Assembly: GCF_017566145.1 (NCBI RefSeq)
Contig: NZ_JABFCL010000007.1
Location: 62,001-126,000, forward strand
Reading direction: 5' to 3'
Source of the DNA: Bittarella massiliensis (ex Durand et al. 2017)
GTDB lineage: Bacteria; Bacillota; Clostridia; Oscillospirales; Ruminococcaceae
Length of the DNA stretch: 64,000 nt
Numbering within the stretch: position 1 is the stretch's first letter; each line of letters opens with the position of its first letter. The notes under the pieces were generated by a model. The model did no database searches. It was not told the DNA's origin and saw nothing but the letters and a program-made list of their open reading frames with translations. A program made the position numbers and the translations under genes. Positions 49,863 to 57,610 of this stretch are shown here, piece by piece.

Positions 49863-49898
49863 CCCTCCTTTGCAAAGGGATGCCTTTGCAAAGGAGGG
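49863..49898. repeat. Double 12-bp palindrome forming a 16-bp inverted repeat
   Basis: The palindrome CCTTTGCAAAGG occurs twice (49867-49878 and 49883-49894), 4 bases apart. Together with flanks CCCT/AGGG they form a perfect 16-bp inverted repeat. It lies about 50 bases upstream of the FakA-C-like gene on the minus strand, where a two-site operator would be expected. Confidence 0.75.
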
Positions 49899-50107
49899 GA
49901 GAGGGGGAAGAAACCGGCAGGGGAAGAGCGCCTCTGCAGGGAAAATGGCCTATTTTGGTCGCCCTGTCTCCCTCTAAAGAAAAAAGCGATTGCAAATGGC
50001 ACTTCTTTTTGGCGCACTTAAAAAAACGGCTTTTTTGAAATGTTTGGCGGGGCGAGGTCTCTTCTGAACGGTATTGTTTTGCGCTGTATGGCAGGCGGGA
50101 GGATATA

Positions 50108-51086
50108 GTGGAAAAGGAAAATAGAGCGCTGTTTCGGAGGGAGCAACTGGCCAAGGGGGAGGCGGATCAATGCGATCTGCACGGTCTGCCTGGTGGCGCT
50201 GATGCTGCTCTACCTGCTGATGACCATCATCAGTTCCGCCCGGCTGGCAGCGCAGACCGACATCATCTCCGAGCACCCCTTTGAGGTGGTCATCTCCGCC
50301 GGCGACGTCAAGCTCTACCTCTCTGAGATGCAGGTGCGCACCGAGCGGCTGCTGCGCTATCACGGGGCGGCCGATGTGGATACCGTTCGACAGGCCCTGG
50401 AAGAGCTCCACGGCAACCTGCAACAACCCCTGGATCAGATAGAGGAGCTCTACCTGGGCGACGGGGAGGACGTCCGCCGGCTGCAGAGCACCCTGGAGCG
50501 GGTCCGGGCGGAGCAGGGGGCGTTTTTGGAGTGCGTCGCCCGCAGCGACACCGAGGAGGGCGAAATTGCCGCCTACGGCGCACAGCACCTGTTGCCCCTC
50601 TACCAGCAGGCGACCGATGAGGCGGAAAATCTCATCTCCGTCGCCCAGGGGAAGAAGGTGGGCGACGGAGAGACGGCCAATCGGCTGCGCCGGACCACCC
50701 TGGCGGGATCGGTGCTCCTCATTGCCGCCACTGTGGGGGTGTTTCTCTTCTCGCAGAGGCTTTTGCGGCGGCAGCGAGACGAGCTGGCCCACCGCGGCCG
50801 CCTCTTTGACGACCTCTCCCGCAGCATTGACGACGCCTTTGTCATCTGCGACGCCCGCACCGGCGCCATCTAATACAGCTCCCTCAACCTGGAACGGGTG
50901 CTGGGCCTCCCCCCAAAAGGAGAGTTCGACGCCGGTGCTGTCCTCGCCGAACAGGGGCTGGAGGAGGTGCGCTCCCGCCAGGCGCTGCGGGGCGCCATGC
51001 TCACCGCTGAGCGGGCCAGCTCGGCCAAGAGCGACTTTCTCTCCCGCATGAGCCACGAGATCCGCACCCCCCTCAACACCATCATC
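50108..51086 (+). pseudogene. Decayed sensor histidine kinase
   Basis: A GTG at 50108 with GGGAGG upstream begins VEKENRALFRREQLAKG. A one-base insertion in the G5 run at 50155-50159 then shifts the frame to RRINAICTVCLVALMLLYLL (TM1). The sensor region (SARLAAQTDIISEHPFEVVI...), TM2 (AGSVLLIAATVGVFLF) and a PAS-like start follow. A TAA at 50871 interrupts DARTGAI/YSSLNLERVLGL; GAA to TAA is the likely change. After ERASSAKSDFLSRMSHEIRT and PLNTII, homology stops, so the ATPase domain is gone. Three independent lesions make this a pseudogene rather than a sequencing error. Confidence 0.85.
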
Positions 51087-51171
51087 TTTTCGGGGGCGCG
51101 TCGCGCGCCGCCGAAAATCCCCTTAAAACTTCTTCGAGAAGCGGCGCTGGTTCGGGGAGAGAAAATTTTTC

Positions 51172-51200
51172 TTGCAAATACTTTGATATCAAAGTATAAT
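51172..51200 (+). promoter_or_regulatory. Promoter and operator of the MarR/alkylsulfatase unit
   Basis: TTGCAA (51172-51177), 17-base spacer, TATAAT (51195-51200). The spacer is almost filled by a perfect 16-base palindrome ACTTTGATATCAAAGT (51180-51195), an obvious repressor site, most simply for the MarR protein encoded next. Confidence 0.85.
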
Positions 51201-51220
51201 GGAAGAAAACGGAAGGGGGA

Positions 51221-51700
51221 ATGGGAGTGGAGAGAGATCTGCCGGATCGCGCCAACTGGAGCCGGGACGACACCGTCAGCCGCATCAGCCGCACCCGGGC
51301 GGCGGCCAACGCCTTTTTGCAGGCCCGTCTGGCCCAGCTGGGGCTGGGGGGGCTGGCCACCTCCCACGGCGAAATTCTCACCGCCCTGTTGGTGCGGGGG
51401 GAGATGCAGATGGGCCAGCTGGCCGGCTGCATCGGCCGCGACCCCTCCACCGCCACCGCCCTGGTGAAGAAGCTGGTGGCCCAGGGCTACCTGCAGACCC
51501 GGCCCGCCCCCCACAGCAGGCGGGCGGTGCTGGTCTCCCTCACCCCCCGGGGGCAGGCGCTGGAGGGGGCCTTTTCGTCCATTTCGCAGCAGTTGCAGGA
51601 GCGTTACCGGGCGGGGATCGACGAGGGGGAGCTGGCGGTCTTTCGCCGGGTCCTCTCCCAGATTGAGGAGAACCTGCGCCGGGCCACAGAGGAGGAGTAA
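51221..51700 (+). CDS. MarR family transcriptional regulator
   Basis: A 159-residue winged-helix repressor. The HTH is at about 60-85 (MQMGQLAGCIGRDPSTATAL then VKKLVAQGYLQTR), the wing at RPAPHSRRAVLVSLTPRG, and flanking helices mediate dimer formation. The ATG at 51221 follows GGAAGGGGG. A 16-base palindrome sits in its promoter, so autorepression is likely. The downstream hydrolase gene starts 3 bases after the stop and should be co-regulated. Confidence 0.9.
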   Translation: MGVERDLPDRANWSRDDTVSRISRTRAAANAFLQARLAQLGLGGLATSHGEILTALLVRGEMQMGQLAGCIGRDPSTATALVKKLVAQGYLQTRPAPHSRRAVLVSLTPRGQALEGAFSSISQQLQERYRAGIDEGELAVFRRVLSQIEENLRRATEEE

Positions 51701-51703
51701 GCG

Positions 51704-52969
51704 TTGAAAGAGTACACGGGAGAGAAACGGCTACAGGCCGCAGCTGGAAACGGGGAGAAGCGGGGGGTCTACAAGGTGGGAGAGCGGGTCTGGTTCATCG
51801 CCGGTTTTGGCGCCAGCAACGCCACCCTCATTGAGGGGGAGCACAGCTGTACCCTGATCGACAGCCTCAACGACAGCAGGGTGGCCGAGTTGGCCCTGGC
51901 CCAATTGGGGGAGCTGTTGGCGGCAAAGCCGGTGCGCACCCTCATCTACACCCACCAGCATCCCGACCACACCGGCGGCGCGGGGGTACTGGCCGCCGGC
52001 GCCCGCCAGGTGATCGCCCGGCGGCCCGACGTGCCGACCTACGGCCGCAGCGGGCAGCTGGGCCGGATCGGCGGGTTGCGGGGGAGCCGCCAGTGGGGCT
52101 TCTCCCTCCCCCCGGAGGAGGCCATCTCCATGGGGGCCGGCCCTCTGGGGGAGCGGGGGGGCCGCCCCTGCCCCCTGCCGGTGACCCGGTGGATGGAGGG
52201 GGAGGAACTGGCCCTCGACCTGGACGGAGTGCCCGCCGTTCTCCTGGCCGCCCAGGGGGAGACCGACGACCAGACCTATCTCTGGCTGCCGGAGGACAGG
52301 GTGGTCTGCTGCGGCGACAACTACTACCAGTCCTGGCCCAACACCGCCCCCATCCGGGGCGGCCAGTACCGGGACGTGGCCGCCTGGGTGCGCTCGCTGG
52401 ACAAATTGCTGACCCTCCCGGCCGAACACCTGCTGCCCGGCCACACCCGGGCGGTCCACGGGGCCACCGCCGTCCGGGAGGAGATCGCCCTCTACCGCGA
52501 CGCCCTCTCCTGGGTGTTGGACGAGACGCTTCGGCTGCTGGACGAGGGGCTCTCCTTTGATCAGGTGGCCGCCGCCGTCTCCCTGCCCGAGAGGTGGCGG
52601 GACCAACCGGCGCTGGAGGAGTTTTACGGCTCGGTGGCCTGGACGGTGCGGGGCATCTGCGCGGGCTATCTGGGCTGGTTTGACGGCGACCCCGCCGGCC
52701 TTTCCCCCCTGGCCCCAGATGACCGGGCCCGGCGGGAGGTGGCGCTGATGGGCGGCGCCGGACCGGTAGCCGCTGCCGCCGCCCGGGCCCTGGCAGAGGG
52801 GGAGTGCCGGTGGGCGCTGGAACTCTGCCGAAAACTCCGCCTTGCGGGGGAGGAGTGCGGCGATTCCCTGGCCACCTGCCGCCAGGCCCTGACCGAGCTG
52901 GGCCGGCAGACGGAGAACGCCTGTGCCCGCCACTACTTCCTCACCTGTGCCCAGGAGTTGGAGGGATAG
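51704..52969 (+). CDS. MBL-fold hydrolase, alkyl sulfatase-like
   Basis: A 421-residue metallo-beta-lactamase-fold protein with YTHQHPDHTGG as the HxHxDH metal motif. It has the alkyl-sulfatase (SdsA/BDS1) features CCGDNYYQSWPNTAPIRGGQ, WVRSLDKLL and LLPGHTRAVHG, followed by a helical dimerisation-like region with EFYGSVAWTVRGI. The sterol-carrier-like C-terminal domain of long alkyl sulfatases is absent or reduced. No signal peptide. The TTG start at 51704 has GGAGGAG. A MarR gene directly upstream suggests induction by its own substrate or product (inference). Confidence 0.82.
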   Translation: MKEYTGEKRLQAAAGNGEKRGVYKVGERVWFIAGFGASNATLIEGEHSCTLIDSLNDSRVAELALAQLGELLAAKPVRTLIYTHQHPDHTGGAGVLAAGARQVIARRPDVPTYGRSGQLGRIGGLRGSRQWGFSLPPEEAISMGAGPLGERGGRPCPLPVTRWMEGEELALDLDGVPAVLLAAQGETDDQTYLWLPEDRVVCCGDNYYQSWPNTAPIRGGQYRDVAAWVRSLDKLLTLPAEHLLPGHTRAVHGATAVREEIALYRDALSWVLDETLRLLDEGLSFDQVAAAVSLPERWRDQPALEEFYGSVAWTVRGICAGYLGWFDGDPAGLSPLAPDDRARREVALMGGAGPVAAAAARALAEGECRWALELCRKLRLAGEECGDSLATCRQALTELGRQTENACARHYFLTCAQELEG

Positions 52970-52995
52970 CGCCTCCCCGCGCATAGCGAAATTTG

Positions 52996-53024
52996 TTGAC
53001 ATTCGGCCCGACAGTTGCTATACT
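52996..53024 (+). promoter_or_regulatory. Promoter of the MATE exporter gene
   Basis: Perfect TTGACA (52996-53001), 17-base spacer, TATACT (53019-53024). It starts a leader of about 135 bases. Confidence 0.8.
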
Positions 53025-53044
53025 GGACTCGATCAAAAAGAACG

Positions 53045-53101
53045 GTGTCCTGTCACGGCTTTCTTCGATCCTCCTTTGCTGCGGTGTCAACGAAAGGTTA
53101 A
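53045..53101 (+). CDS. Possible 18-residue leader peptide
   Basis: A GTG-started mini-ORF (MSCHGFLRSSFAAVSTKG) lies between the promoter and the MATE gene. Its TAA stop touches the first base of the terminator stem at 53101. The upstream site AAAAGAAC is weak. Position is the only strong argument: translation through it would interfere with folding upstream of the terminator. It may be chance. Confidence 0.35.
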   Translation: MSCHGFLRSSFAAVSTKG

Positions 53102-53133
53102 AAACGACCGCCATTTGTGGGGGTCGTTTTTTT
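53101..53133 (+). terminator. Leader terminator (attenuator) before the MATE gene
   Basis: AAAACGACC (53101-53109) and GGTCGTTTT (53122-53130) with three further Ts, located after the promoter and before the ribosome-binding site AAAAGGAG. It must be bypassed for expression. CCTTT (53073-53077) can pair with AAAGG (53093-53097) upstream, giving a possible competing fold. Confidence 0.8.
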
Positions 53134-53166
53134 GTGTGCAGGACGCGAAAGAAAAGGAGTGTCTAT

Positions 53167-54567
53167 ATGGAGCAAACCAATCTCAAAGAGAACAAAATGG
53201 GCAGTATGCCCCTGCCCAAATTGATCTTCAGCATGTCCCTTCCGGCCATCTTCTCCATGCTGATCCAGTCCCTCTACAACATCGTCGACAGCATGTACGT
53301 GGCCCAGATCGGGGAGAACGCCCTCACCGCGGTCTCTCTGGCCTTCCCCATTCAAACCCTGCTCATCGCCGTGGCGGTGGGCACCGGCGTCGGCTGCAAC
53401 TCGCTGATCTCCCGCCGTCTGGGCGAGCAGCGCCACGATGTGGCCTCCCAGGCCGCCAGCCACGGCCTGGTGCTGGCCCTTCTCTCCAGCGCGGTCTTTG
53501 CGCTGCTGGGCTTCCTCTTTGTAAAGCCCTTCTTCGCCGCCTTCACCGGCGACGCCGAGGTGCTGCAGATGGGGTGCGACTACGGCTACATCGTCACCAT
53601 CCTCTGCTTTGGCTCCTTTTTGCAGATCGCCTGCGAGAAGATTTTGCAGGCCACCGGCAACATGATCTACCCCATGATCTTTCAGCTCATGGGCGCGGTG
53701 ATCAACATCGTCCTCGACCCCATCCTCATCTTCGGCTACCTGGGGATGCCGGCCATGGGGGTCAAGGGCGCGGCCATTGCCACCGTCGCCGGGCAGATCA
53801 TCGCCATGCTCTTTAGCGTCTACATCCTCCTCGCCAAAGACCACGAAATCCACATCACCTTCAAGGGCTTCAAGTTTCAGGGCAAGGTGGTGGGGGACAT
53901 CTACAAGGTGGGCTTCCCCTCCATCATCATGCAGTCCATCGGCTCGGTGATGATGGTGGGCCTCAACGCCATCCTCACCAGCTTTTCGGGGGCTGCGGTC
54001 TCCATCATGGGGGTCTACAACAAGCTGCAGTCCTTTGTCTTTATGCCCATCTTCGGCCTCAACCAGGGACTGATGCCCATCATGGGGTACAACTACGGCG
54101 CCCGCAACAAAAAGCGGCTGATGGGAACCATGAAAATCGGCATGGGGGCCGCCTTCGCCATCATGGCCCTGGGCACCCTGATCTTCAACCTCCTGCCCAC
54201 CCAACTGCTGGGGATGTTCAACCCCTCGGCCGAGATGAGCCGCATCGGCATCCCGGCCCTGCACATCCTCTCCATCTGCTTTTTGCCGGCGGCCTACTCG
54301 ATGATCCTCTCCACCCTCTTTCAGGCCACCGGCCACGGCACCAGCAGCCTCTTCACCTCGGTTTTGCGGCAGCTGGTGGTGATCCTCCCCCTGGCCTTCT
54401 TCCTCAGCCGCTTCTGGGGGGTCACCGGGGTCTGGGCGGCGGTTCCCCTGGCGGAGATTGCCGCCATCATCGCCAGCACCGTCATCTTCCGCAGCATCTA
54501 CAACAGCGAGATCCGCAACCTCGATGCCGCGCCCCTCTCCACCGAGCGGGAGCAGCCCCAGGGCTGA
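53167..54567 (+). CDS. MATE family efflux transporter
   Basis: A 466-residue polytopic exporter with about 12 helices in two pseudo-symmetric halves. Typical stretches are LIFSMSLPAIFSMLIQSLYN then IVDSMYVAQIGENALTAVSL, and in the second half FPSIIMQSIGSVMMVGLNAI and GLNQGLMPIMGYNYGARNKK. MATE proteins use Na+ or H+ gradients to expel drugs or metabolites. The ATG at 53167 has AAAAGGAG. Expression is probably controlled by the terminator in its leader. Confidence 0.92.
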   Translation: MEQTNLKENKMGSMPLPKLIFSMSLPAIFSMLIQSLYNIVDSMYVAQIGENALTAVSLAFPIQTLLIAVAVGTGVGCNSLISRRLGEQRHDVASQAASHGLVLALLSSAVFALLGFLFVKPFFAAFTGDAEVLQMGCDYGYIVTILCFGSFLQIACEKILQATGNMIYPMIFQLMGAVINIVLDPILIFGYLGMPAMGVKGAAIATVAGQIIAMLFSVYILLAKDHEIHITFKGFKFQGKVVGDIYKVGFPSIIMQSIGSVMMVGLNAILTSFSGAAVSIMGVYNKLQSFVFMPIFGLNQGLMPIMGYNYGARNKKRLMGTMKIGMGAAFAIMALGTLIFNLLPTQLLGMFNPSAEMSRIGIPALHILSICFLPAAYSMILSTLFQATGHGTSSLFTSVLRQLVVILPLAFFLSRFWGVTGVWAAVPLAEIAAIIASTVIFRSIYNSEIRNLDAAPLSTEREQPQG

Positions 54568-54587
54568 CCGGCTGATCGCTATCCTGC

Positions 54588-54616
54588 AAAAGGACCCGAA
54601 AGCGGGTCCTTTTTTC
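54588..54616 (+). terminator. Terminator after MATE gene
   Basis: AAAAGGACCCG / CGGGTCCTTTT around AAAG, extended by further Ts. Confidence 0.92.
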
Positions 54617-54782
54617 TTCCCTTTTTCCCGCCGCCGGAAGGAGGGGGGCTCCAATTTTTCCGACCGCGCCCGTTGAAAAGGGGGGGAGATGGTTTTGGGC
54701 GCTGGCGGGCGGCGAGAGAGGGCGGGTCCCCCCGCCTTTTTGCATCTTGCCCCCGGCAGAGCGCAGGTCACCCGCCGCCACC

Positions 54783-54811
54783 TTGAGCCGCGGGGTCAAA
54801 CATGGTAGGAT
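54783..54811 (+). promoter_or_regulatory. Candidate promoter of the LytTR operon
   Basis: TTGAGC (54783-54788), 17-base spacer, TAGGAT (54806-54811), 30 bases before the LytTR start codon. Both boxes deviate from consensus, as expected for an activated promoter. Confidence 0.5.
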
Positions 54812-54841
54812 GAAACCCGGAGCGAAAGGAGAGAGGGGATT

Positions 54842-55279
54842 TTGAAACTCATCATCGAGCAGTCGCTGGAACTGGCCGAGCCGGAGATCACCATCCGCTG
54901 CGGCCTCATCGATGAGCCGCTGCGCCGCCTCATTGAACAGGTGCGGCTCTATTCCTTCTCCATCACCGGGAGGAGGGGGGAGAGCAGCCGGGTCTTCCGC
55001 CTGGAAGAGGTGTTTTACTTTGAATCGGTGGACGAACGCACCTACCTCTACTGCGAAAAAGAGGTCTACGAGTGCGATCCCAAACTCTACGAGTTGGAGC
55101 GGCAGCTGGGGAACACCGCCTTTGTGCGCGTCAGCAAGAGCTGCATCCTCAACACCGCCCGGCTCGAAAGTGTCCGCGCCCTGGCAGGAGGCCGGATGGA
55201 GGCAAAGCTGGAAAACGGCGAGTCGGTGGTGGTCAACCGCCACTACCTGCCGGCCTTTAAAGAGAAATTCGGCCTGTAA
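54842..55279 (+). CDS. LytTR DNA-binding regulator
   Basis: A 145-residue single-domain regulator. The LytTR domain covers about 50-145: FRLEEVFYFESVDERTYLYC, then FVRVSKSCILNTARLESVRA and LENGESVVVNRHYLPAFKEK. It has no receiver domain. The TTG at 54842 follows GGAGAGAGGGG. The next gene encodes a DUF3021 membrane protein. In such LytTR regulatory systems the membrane partner typically restrains the regulator, and an ABC exporter gene pair is often the target, as here. Confidence 0.88.
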   Translation: MKLIIEQSLELAEPEITIRCGLIDEPLRRLIEQVRLYSFSITGRRGESSRVFRLEEVFYFESVDERTYLYCEKEVYECDPKLYELERQLGNTAFVRVSKSCILNTARLESVRALAGGRMEAKLENGESVVVNRHYLPAFKEKFGL

Positions 55280-55292
55280 AGGAGGGAAGAAG

Positions 55293-55715
55293 ATGTCGAC
55301 TTTTAAGCAGTATTTCACCTATGACTGCATCTCCTACACCATTTTGATGATGATCGAGTGCCTGCTGATGAGTGTGCGGGGCCACAAGGAGGGGCTTGAC
55401 GCCAACATTGCCATTCAGATGTTTTTGATGACCAGCCTCATCTCGGTGGTGATGTTCCTCACCGACAAGCTGCAGATCGGCAGTTTTCCCCTGCGCATCC
55501 TCATCGATGTGGCCGACATCGCCCTGGTGGTCTATCCCCTGGGGCTCTGGTGGGACTTTTTTGAGGCGGATGCAGTCACCCTGGTGGGGATCTTTGTGGT
55601 CATTTTGGCGGTCTACGCCGGGGTGGTGGGGGTCTCCCTCATCCGCGCCAAGAGCGACGAGGGAAAGATCAACCGAGAGCTGCGGGCCCGCAGGGGGAGA
55701 GGAGAAAGGCGATGA
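55293..55715 (+). CDS. DUF3021 membrane protein
   Basis: A 140-residue protein with four predicted membrane helices (YTILMMIECLLMSV, MFLMTSLISVVMFL, ILIDVADIALVVYPLGLWW, LVGIFVVILAVYAGVVGVS) and a basic cytosolic tail. It matches the DUF3021 family encoded next to LytTR regulators. It probably senses an envelope condition and controls the LytTR protein (inference from LytTR regulatory systems). ATG after GGAGGG; its stop overlaps the ATPase gene start. Confidence 0.82.
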   Translation: MSTFKQYFTYDCISYTILMMIECLLMSVRGHKEGLDANIAIQMFLMTSLISVVMFLTDKLQIGSFPLRILIDVADIALVVYPLGLWWDFFEADAVTLVGIFVVILAVYAGVVGVSLIRAKSDEGKINRELRARRGRGERR

Positions 55716-56629
55716 GCGAGATGATCGAGGTGCAGGGGCTGAAAAAGCATTACGGCCCCATTGAGGCGGTGCGGGGGATCGACTTTTCGGTCCGCCGGGG
55801 CGAACTGTTTGCCTTTTTGGGGCAAAACGGGGCCGGCAAGTCCACCACCATCGGCATGCTGACCACCCAGATCGCCCCCGACGGGGGCCGGGCCGAGGTG
55901 GACGGCTGCCTGCTGGGGCGGGAGGACGGCGCCATCCGCCGCAAGATCGGGGTGGTCTTTCAGGAGAGCTTGCTGGATAACCTGTTGAGCGTGGAGGAGA
56001 ACCTCCTCTCCCGGGCGGCCCTCTACGGCCTGCGGGGGGAGCGGGGGCGGGAGGCAGCCCGGGCGGCCATGGCGGCGGTGGGGGCCCTCGACCTAAAAGA
56101 TCGCCGCTACGGCCGGCTGTCGGGCGGCCAGCGCCGCCGGGCCGACATTGCCCGGGCCCTGGTGCACCGGCCGGAAATCCTCTTTTTGGACGAGCCCACC
56201 ACCGGCCTTGACCCCCAGACCCGCAAGGCGGTCTGGGAGACGGTGCGCGCCCTGCAGCGGGAGGGGGGGATGACCGTCTTTCTCACCACCCACTACATGG
56301 AGGAGGCCGCCCAGGCCGACGCGGTGACGGTCATTGGCGCCGGGTCGGTGTTGGAACAGGGTACGCCGGGGGAGCTGAAGGCCCGTTACGGGCGGGACAA
56401 ACTCTACCTGACGCCCCGGGACGCCGAGGCCCTGGAGGGGCTGCTGCGGCAGCTGGGCCTTGCCTACACCAGGCCTCGCCGGCGCTATCACCTGGCGCTG
56501 GGGAGCACCCTGGAGGCCATCCCCATCCTGGAGCGGTGCCGGGAACTGATCGACGGGGCCGAGCTGATCGGCGGCACCATGGACGACGTGTTTTTGCAGA
56601 TCATCGAAGGGGGGGAGCAGCCGTGTTAG
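55712..56629 (+). CDS. ABC transporter ATP-binding protein
   Basis: A 305-residue ATPase of the ABC-2/daunorubicin-type exporter group. Walker A is GQNGAGKSTT, the signature region reads RLSGGQRRRADIARAL, Walker B is ILFLDEPTTGLD and the switch His is in FLTTHYMEEA. It starts at an ATG overlapping the DUF3021 stop (ATGA) and ends overlapping the permease start, so all four genes form one operon. Cargo unknown; drug or peptide export is usual. Confidence 0.92.
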   Translation: MSEMIEVQGLKKHYGPIEAVRGIDFSVRRGELFAFLGQNGAGKSTTIGMLTTQIAPDGGRAEVDGCLLGREDGAIRRKIGVVFQESLLDNLLSVEENLLSRAALYGLRGERGREAARAAMAAVGALDLKDRRYGRLSGGQRRRADIARALVHRPEILFLDEPTTGLDPQTRKAVWETVRALQREGGMTVFLTTHYMEEAAQADAVTVIGAGSVLEQGTPGELKARYGRDKLYLTPRDAEALEGLLRQLGLAYTRPRRRYHLALGSTLEAIPILERCRELIDGAELIGGTMDDVFLQIIEGGEQPC

Positions 56630-57480
56630 CCATTGCCCGCAGGAATGTGAAACTCTTTTTCAGGGACAAGGGGGGCGTGTTTTTCTCCCTGATGTCGGTC
56701 TTTATCGTCCTCGGCCTCTACGCCCTCTTTCTCAAGAGCACCATCCTCGGCGGGGATTTAAAGGCGTTGGAGGGGGCCAGTCAGCTGGTGGACAGCTGGC
56801 TCATCGCCGGGGTGCTGGCGGTGGCGGCGGTCACCACCACCCTCTCGGGCTACGGGGCGATGGTCGACGACCGGGCCCGCGGGGTGGATCGGGACTTCGC
56901 TGTCTCCCCGGCCAGTTCGGGGGCCCTGCTGGGGGGCTATATCCTCAGCGCCCTGGCGGTGGGATTGGTCCTCTGCGCGGTGACCTTTGTGGCCGGCCAG
57001 CTCTACCTGGTGGCCGCCGGGGGAGAGCTGCTGTCCCCCTTGCAGATGGCCCAGGCCCTGGGGGTCACCTCCCTCTCGGTCGCCACGTCGGCAGCCATGC
57101 TCTACTTTCTCACCCTCTTCATCAAAACACAGAACGCCTTTACCGGGGCCTGTACGGTGGTGGGGACCCTGGTGGGGTTTCTCACCGGCGTCTACATCCC
57201 CATCGGGACCCTGCCCGGCGCGGTGCAGGTGGTGGTGAAGTGCTTTCCCCCCACCCACGGCGCGGCCCTGTTGCGGCAGATCTTCACCGCCGGGCCGATG
57301 GAGACCACCTTTGCCGGGGCGCCAGCCGAGCTTGTCGCCCAGTTTAAAGAGGAGATGGGCATCTGTTTTGCCTGGGACGGGGGACCCTTCCCCGCCTGGG
57401 GCCACCTGGCGGTGCTGGCGGGGGGCGCGGTGCTCTTTGCCGGGCTCTCCCTGTTGGTGAAGAGGTGCAGGAGAAGATAG
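56623..57480 (+). CDS. ABC-2 type permease
   Basis: A 285-residue permease with about six membrane helices. Recognisable parts are the N-terminal MLAIARRNVKLFFRDKGGVF, the central GYGAMVDDRARGVDRDFAVS and the conserved TGVYIPIGTLPGAVQVVVKC. It starts at GTG 56623, overlapping the ATPase stop. Together with the upstream ATPase it would form a dimeric exporter under LytTR/DUF3021 control. Confidence 0.88.
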   Translation: MLAIARRNVKLFFRDKGGVFFSLMSVFIVLGLYALFLKSTILGGDLKALEGASQLVDSWLIAGVLAVAAVTTTLSGYGAMVDDRARGVDRDFAVSPASSGALLGGYILSALAVGLVLCAVTFVAGQLYLVAAGGELLSPLQMAQALGVTSLSVATSAAMLYFLTLFIKTQNAFTGACTVVGTLVGFLTGVYIPIGTLPGAVQVVVKCFPPTHGAALLRQIFTAGPMETTFAGAPAELVAQFKEEMGICFAWDGGPFPAWGHLAVLAGGAVLFAGLSLLVKRCRRR

Positions 57481-57485
57481 CAACC

Positions 57486-57523
57486 AAAAAAGAATTGGCC
57501 GATTGTCGGCCAATTCTTTTTTT
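57486..57523. terminator. Bidirectional terminator after ABC operon
   Basis: Seventeen-base arms AAAAAAGAATTGGCCGA / TCGGCCAATTCTTTTTT around TTG. Confidence 0.93.
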
Positions 57524-57610
57524 GCGTATAATTTGCTTTGCCTTTTGCGATATGTGCAGGGGGATTGGCGGCAGCGGGGACGATCCCCCATTGCTGTCCC
57601 CGCCCTCGCG

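Noticed and set aside
50871..50873. In-frame stop in the kinase read as recoding
   Set aside because: It is TAA, not TGA or TAG, there is no recoding element, and the gene has two further lesions. Decay is the simpler reading.
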